Assembly: GCA_016713035.1 (NCBI GenBank)
Contig: JADJPW010000003.1
Span: 496,001 to 560,000, forward strand
Length of the DNA stretch: 64,000 nucleotides
Direction: 5' to 3'
Source: Verrucomicrobiaceae bacterium
GTDB taxonomy: Bacteria; Verrucomicrobiota; Verrucomicrobiia; Verrucomicrobiales; Verrucomicrobiaceae
The notes beneath the pieces are model-generated. The model was not told the origin of the DNA, did not search any database, and saw nothing but the letters and a program-made list of their open reading frames with translations. Below are positions 61,607-64,000 of this stretch, piece after piece. The position numbers were made by a program, and so were the translations under genes. Position 1 is the stretch's first letter, and every line of letters starts with the position of its first letter.

Positions 61607-63634
61607 ATGCCCCGCGAATACACGCTGCATCACGCACCAGCCCCCACACCCACTCACCGCATCGACTACAAAGCGGAACTCAATCCGCAGCAGTACGAGG
61701 CCGTCGTGAGCCCACCGGGGCAGGCACTCGTGATCGCGGGAGCTGGCAGTGGCAAGACCCGCACACTGACCTATCGCGTAGCCTGGCTGCTGGATAATGG
61801 CATCCAGCCAGAGTCGATCCTGCTTCTGACCTTTACCAACAAGGCCGCACGGGAGATGCTAGAGCGTGTGCAGTCGCTCGTATCGCTGGATGCCAGCCGC
61901 ATCTGGGGCGGCACCTTTCACAGCATCGGAAACCGACTCCTCCGCTACAACGCAGAGCGACTGGGCTACCGTAAGGGCTTCTCCATCATGGATCGTGAAG
62001 ATCAAAAAGATTTGATGGAGACCGTGATCACGGAAAGCGGCATCGACACCACGACTTACCGTTTCCCAAAGGCAGAGGTGCTCGGAGACATCTTTTCCCT
62101 GGCAGATAACACCCTCTGCGATCTGCAGGAGATCCTAGACACCCGCTATCCCTACTTCGAGCTCGCGACAGATGGCATCCTCAAGCTGCGCAGCCTTTAT
62201 CAGAAAAAGAAGCTCGAAACCAACTGCATGGACTTCGATGACCTGCTGACGCAGACCGTGGCACTGCTGGAGCAAAACGCCGACCTGCTCGAGCGCTACC
62301 GGCGGCAGTTTCAGTTCATCCTCGTCGATGAGTATCAGGATACGAACAGCCTCCAGTGCCGGTTCATTGAGATGCTGACCGGTAAAGATGGTAATCTGAT
62401 GGTCGTCGGAGATGATGCACAGTCGATCTACTCCTGGCGCGGTGCAGATGTGACCAATATCCTCCACTTTGATGAGCATTGGCCAAAAAGCCGCACGCAC
62501 AAAATCGAGGTGAACTACCGCAGTGTGCCAGAGGTGCTCAATCTGGCCAATGCCACGATCGCCATGAATCGCGGCCAAATCCCGAAGAACCTCCAGCCTG
62601 CCCGTGAATCACTCGGCATGCTACCAGCGCTGGTCGCACTCGATAACGGCTCTGCGCAGGCATCCTTTGTCGCCCAGCGTATCCAGGAGCTCCAGGATGA
62701 AGGCGATTACCAGCTCAATGACATCGCGATCCTCTACCGTGCACATTTTCACAGCATGGACATCCAGATGGAGCTGACCCAGCGCGGCATTCCATTCAAG
62801 ATCACCAGCGGGCTGCGATTCTTCGAGCAAGCGCATGTGAAAGACGTAGCGGCATTCATGAAATTCGTCGTGAACCGGCAGGATGAAGTGAGCTTCATGC
62901 GCATGGTCCGACTGATCCCCGGCGTGGGCAATGCCAGTGCGGGCAAACTCTGGCACGACTGGCAAAAAACCGATGCGGCAAAAGCCGAGAAGATGACCGG
63001 CGACTTCTCCGAAGTGCTTTTAACCCTCAAAATACCGAAAAAAGCCAAAGAGGCGTGGGAACAGTTCGCCTACACCCTCGATGAGCTGCTGGATGCTGAA
63101 GGAAACCCGCTCCCTCCCTCACTCATGATCCGCAGCATCGTCGAAGGCGTGTACGAAGACTACATGAAGGTGAAGTTCAAAAACTTCGAGCAGCGCCAGC
63201 AGGATCTGGAGCAGCTCAGTGACTTCAGTGATCGCTACCAGGACACGCTGGAGTTTCTGAGCCAACTCAGCCTGCTCAGCGGCGTGGATACCGATAATAA
63301 GCCCGAGGATAAAGATGAACCAAAAGACGCCGTGACTCTGACCACGGGCCATCAGGCCAAAGGTCTGGAGTGGCGTGCCGTCTTCGCCATCTGGCTAGCG
63401 GACGGCATGTTCCCGCACAAACGAGCGATCGACGATGGTGGCGAGACTGCGCTGGAGGAAGAGCGCAGGCTTTTCTACGTCACCGTCACGCGTGCAAAGG
63501 ATGAGCTCTACCTCCTCTACCCCGTCATCAATCACCGCGCTGGCGATGGTGATATGATGATGAGCCCGAGCCGTTTCTTGACCGAGCTACCGCCAGACCT
63601 CGTCGAGATATGGAACGTGCGTAGCGGATGGTGA
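61607..63634 (+). CDS. UvrD/PcrA/Rep-family superfamily-1 DNA helicase
   Basis: 675 aa from the ATG at 61607 (a TTG at 61580 would add nine residues). Motifs: Q-motif region LNPQQYEAVV, Walker A IAGAGSGKTRTLTYRVAWLL, Ia LTFTNKAAREML, Walker B FILVDEYQDTN, III GDDAQSIYSWRGAD, IV VNYRSVPEVL, V LTTGHQAKGLEWRAVF and VI FYVTVTRAKDELYL. 3'-5' ATP-driven unwinding in DNA repair and replication restart. The length is at the shorter end for PcrA/UvrD (no long C-terminal tail), so Rep or another paralogue is possible. Preceded by a 111-bp divergent gap. Confidence 0.93.
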   Translation: MPREYTLHHAPAPTPTHRIDYKAELNPQQYEAVVSPPGQALVIAGAGSGKTRTLTYRVAWLLDNGIQPESILLLTFTNKAAREMLERVQSLVSLDASRIWGGTFHSIGNRLLRYNAERLGYRKGFSIMDREDQKDLMETVITESGIDTTTYRFPKAEVLGDIFSLADNTLCDLQEILDTRYPYFELATDGILKLRSLYQKKKLETNCMDFDDLLTQTVALLEQNADLLERYRRQFQFILVDEYQDTNSLQCRFIEMLTGKDGNLMVVGDDAQSIYSWRGADVTNILHFDEHWPKSRTHKIEVNYRSVPEVLNLANATIAMNRGQIPKNLQPARESLGMLPALVALDNGSAQASFVAQRIQELQDEGDYQLNDIAILYRAHFHSMDIQMELTQRGIPFKITSGLRFFEQAHVKDVAAFMKFVVNRQDEVSFMRMVRLIPGVGNASAGKLWHDWQKTDAAKAEKMTGDFSEVLLTLKIPKKAKEAWEQFAYTLDELLDAEGNPLPPSLMIRSIVEGVYEDYMKVKFKNFEQRQQDLEQLSDFSDRYQDTLEFLSQLSLLSGVDTDNKPEDKDEPKDAVTLTTGHQAKGLEWRAVFAIWLADGMFPHKRAIDDGGETALEEERRLFYVTVTRAKDELYLLYPVINHRAGDGDMMMSPSRFLTELPPDLVEIWNVRSGW

Positions 63635-63670
63635 GGCGCAAAGAAGGAGTCTAAGCATCCGAGCGGACCA

Positions 63671-63693
63671 TAGCGCCATCCAGGATGGTGCTA
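63671..63693 (+). terminator. Candidate terminator hairpin after the helicase gene
   Basis: tagcgccat pairs with atggtgcta (one G-U) around ccagg, about 37 bp past the helicase stop. No T-tract follows, so it is only a possible Rho-dependent or stabilising hairpin. Confidence 0.3.
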
Positions 63694-63826
63694 GAAATTA
63701 CCACATCAAAACCAAGCCAATTCGGACACCGCGAGAGCCACGACTCTTCGCAGTTCTCTCTTGTTTGTTGTGCCTTTGCATGCTTGGAACACGTTTCTGG
63801 CACGCAGCCTGCTAGTTATATGACTC

Positions 63827-64000
63827 ATGTCCCTCTTTCAGGACTATCTACCAGACCACTACTTTGACGAAATGTTCGCCACGCCAAACCGCGTGCGTGA
63901 ACATTACTCCGGCATCACAGACAGCATCGGCACCCTCACTCCGGCAGAATACGCTGCACGGCAGCGAACGGCGGATGCAGTCTTCCTGAGCCAGGGCGTA
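63827..64000 (+). CDS. Circularly permuted ATP-grasp protein, N-terminal fragment
   Basis: 58 codons are visible from the ATG at 63827; the rest lies beyond the window. The start, MSLFQDYLPDHYFDEMFATP, then RVREHYSGITDSIGTLTPAE and RQRTADAVFLSQGV, is the characteristic opening of type-2 circularly permuted ATP-grasp proteins (usually YDEMF...PR-HY...L...RQ-AD--F--QG). These proteins are normally encoded with an alpha-E-domain protein and a transglutaminase-like protein in an uncharacterised peptide-modification cluster; only the ATP-grasp start can be seen here. Confidence 0.78.
   Translation, partial: MSLFQDYLPDHYFDEMFATPNRVREHYSGITDSIGTLTPAEYAARQRTADAVFLSQGV

Overview
The window looks like chromosomal DNA from a Verrucomicrobiota bacterium (Verrucomicrobiales, Prosthecobacter/Verrucomicrobium-like); this is inferred from gene content, since no rRNA is present. 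The clues are a DUF1587/1592/1588-type c-type cytochrome protein, a haem-c/WD40 fusion, a PmoA-like DUF6807 protein, three Cys-type sulfatases, a PEP-CTERM protein, and giant secreted proteins made of GEVED, putative-Ig, LamG and SdrD-B-like modules. Most genes are GC-rich. Two areas are visibly more AT-rich: about 31.2-33.0 kb and the giant surface-protein operon at 41-59 kb.

Layout. 0-6.3 kb: a truncated PmoA-like gene, a VWA membrane protein, a GNAT acetyltransferase overlapping a PEVK-repeat lipoprotein, then a small exported protein, a HAD phosphatase and a YbgC-type thioesterase. 6.3-11 kb: an inverted-repeat element, two tandem sulfatases and a convergent sialidase-like gene that appears frameshifted at its N-terminus. 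11-15.3 kb: DUF2059, secG with its terminator, an ArsR-methyltransferase fusion, folC and an HNH nuclease pair. 15.4-22.1 kb: a small unknown gene, the DUF1592 cytochrome, a nucleotidyltransferase-like pair and an S9 oligopeptidase. 22.1-31.2 kb: another inverted repeat, an HD protein, a dihaem cytochrome c divergent from msrA, phosphatidylserine decarboxylase, a third sulfatase, an M14 carboxypeptidase with a LysR regulator, an enoyl reductase and an SGNH hydrolase. 31.6-37.3 kb: an alpha/beta hydrolase of different base composition, a CreB-like regulator, tsaE, a nucleoid-associated protein, tRNA-Pro(TGG), YbjN-like and PH-domain proteins, and a small unknown gene with a strong sigma-70-like promoter. 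37.6-41.1 kb: a lolD / GH75-like / lolC-E operon. 41.1-58.9 kb: three minus-strand genes (PEP-CTERM protein, 1948-aa and 3740-aa surface proteins). 59.2-64 kb: a haem-c/WD40 protein, a UvrD/PcrA-type helicase and the start of an ATP-grasp gene.

The genes suggest a heterotroph that breaks down sulfated glycans and peptides outside the cytoplasm (sulfatases, sialidase-like, S9, M14, SGNH). It also has a large cell-envelope programme: lipoprotein export, VWA protein, PEP-CTERM sorting and giant surface proteins. The most striking item is the 17.8-kb giant-protein operon. Its two large proteins are paralogous at the N-terminus and translationally coupled by an ATGA overlap, and a small PEP-CTERM gene leads the unit.
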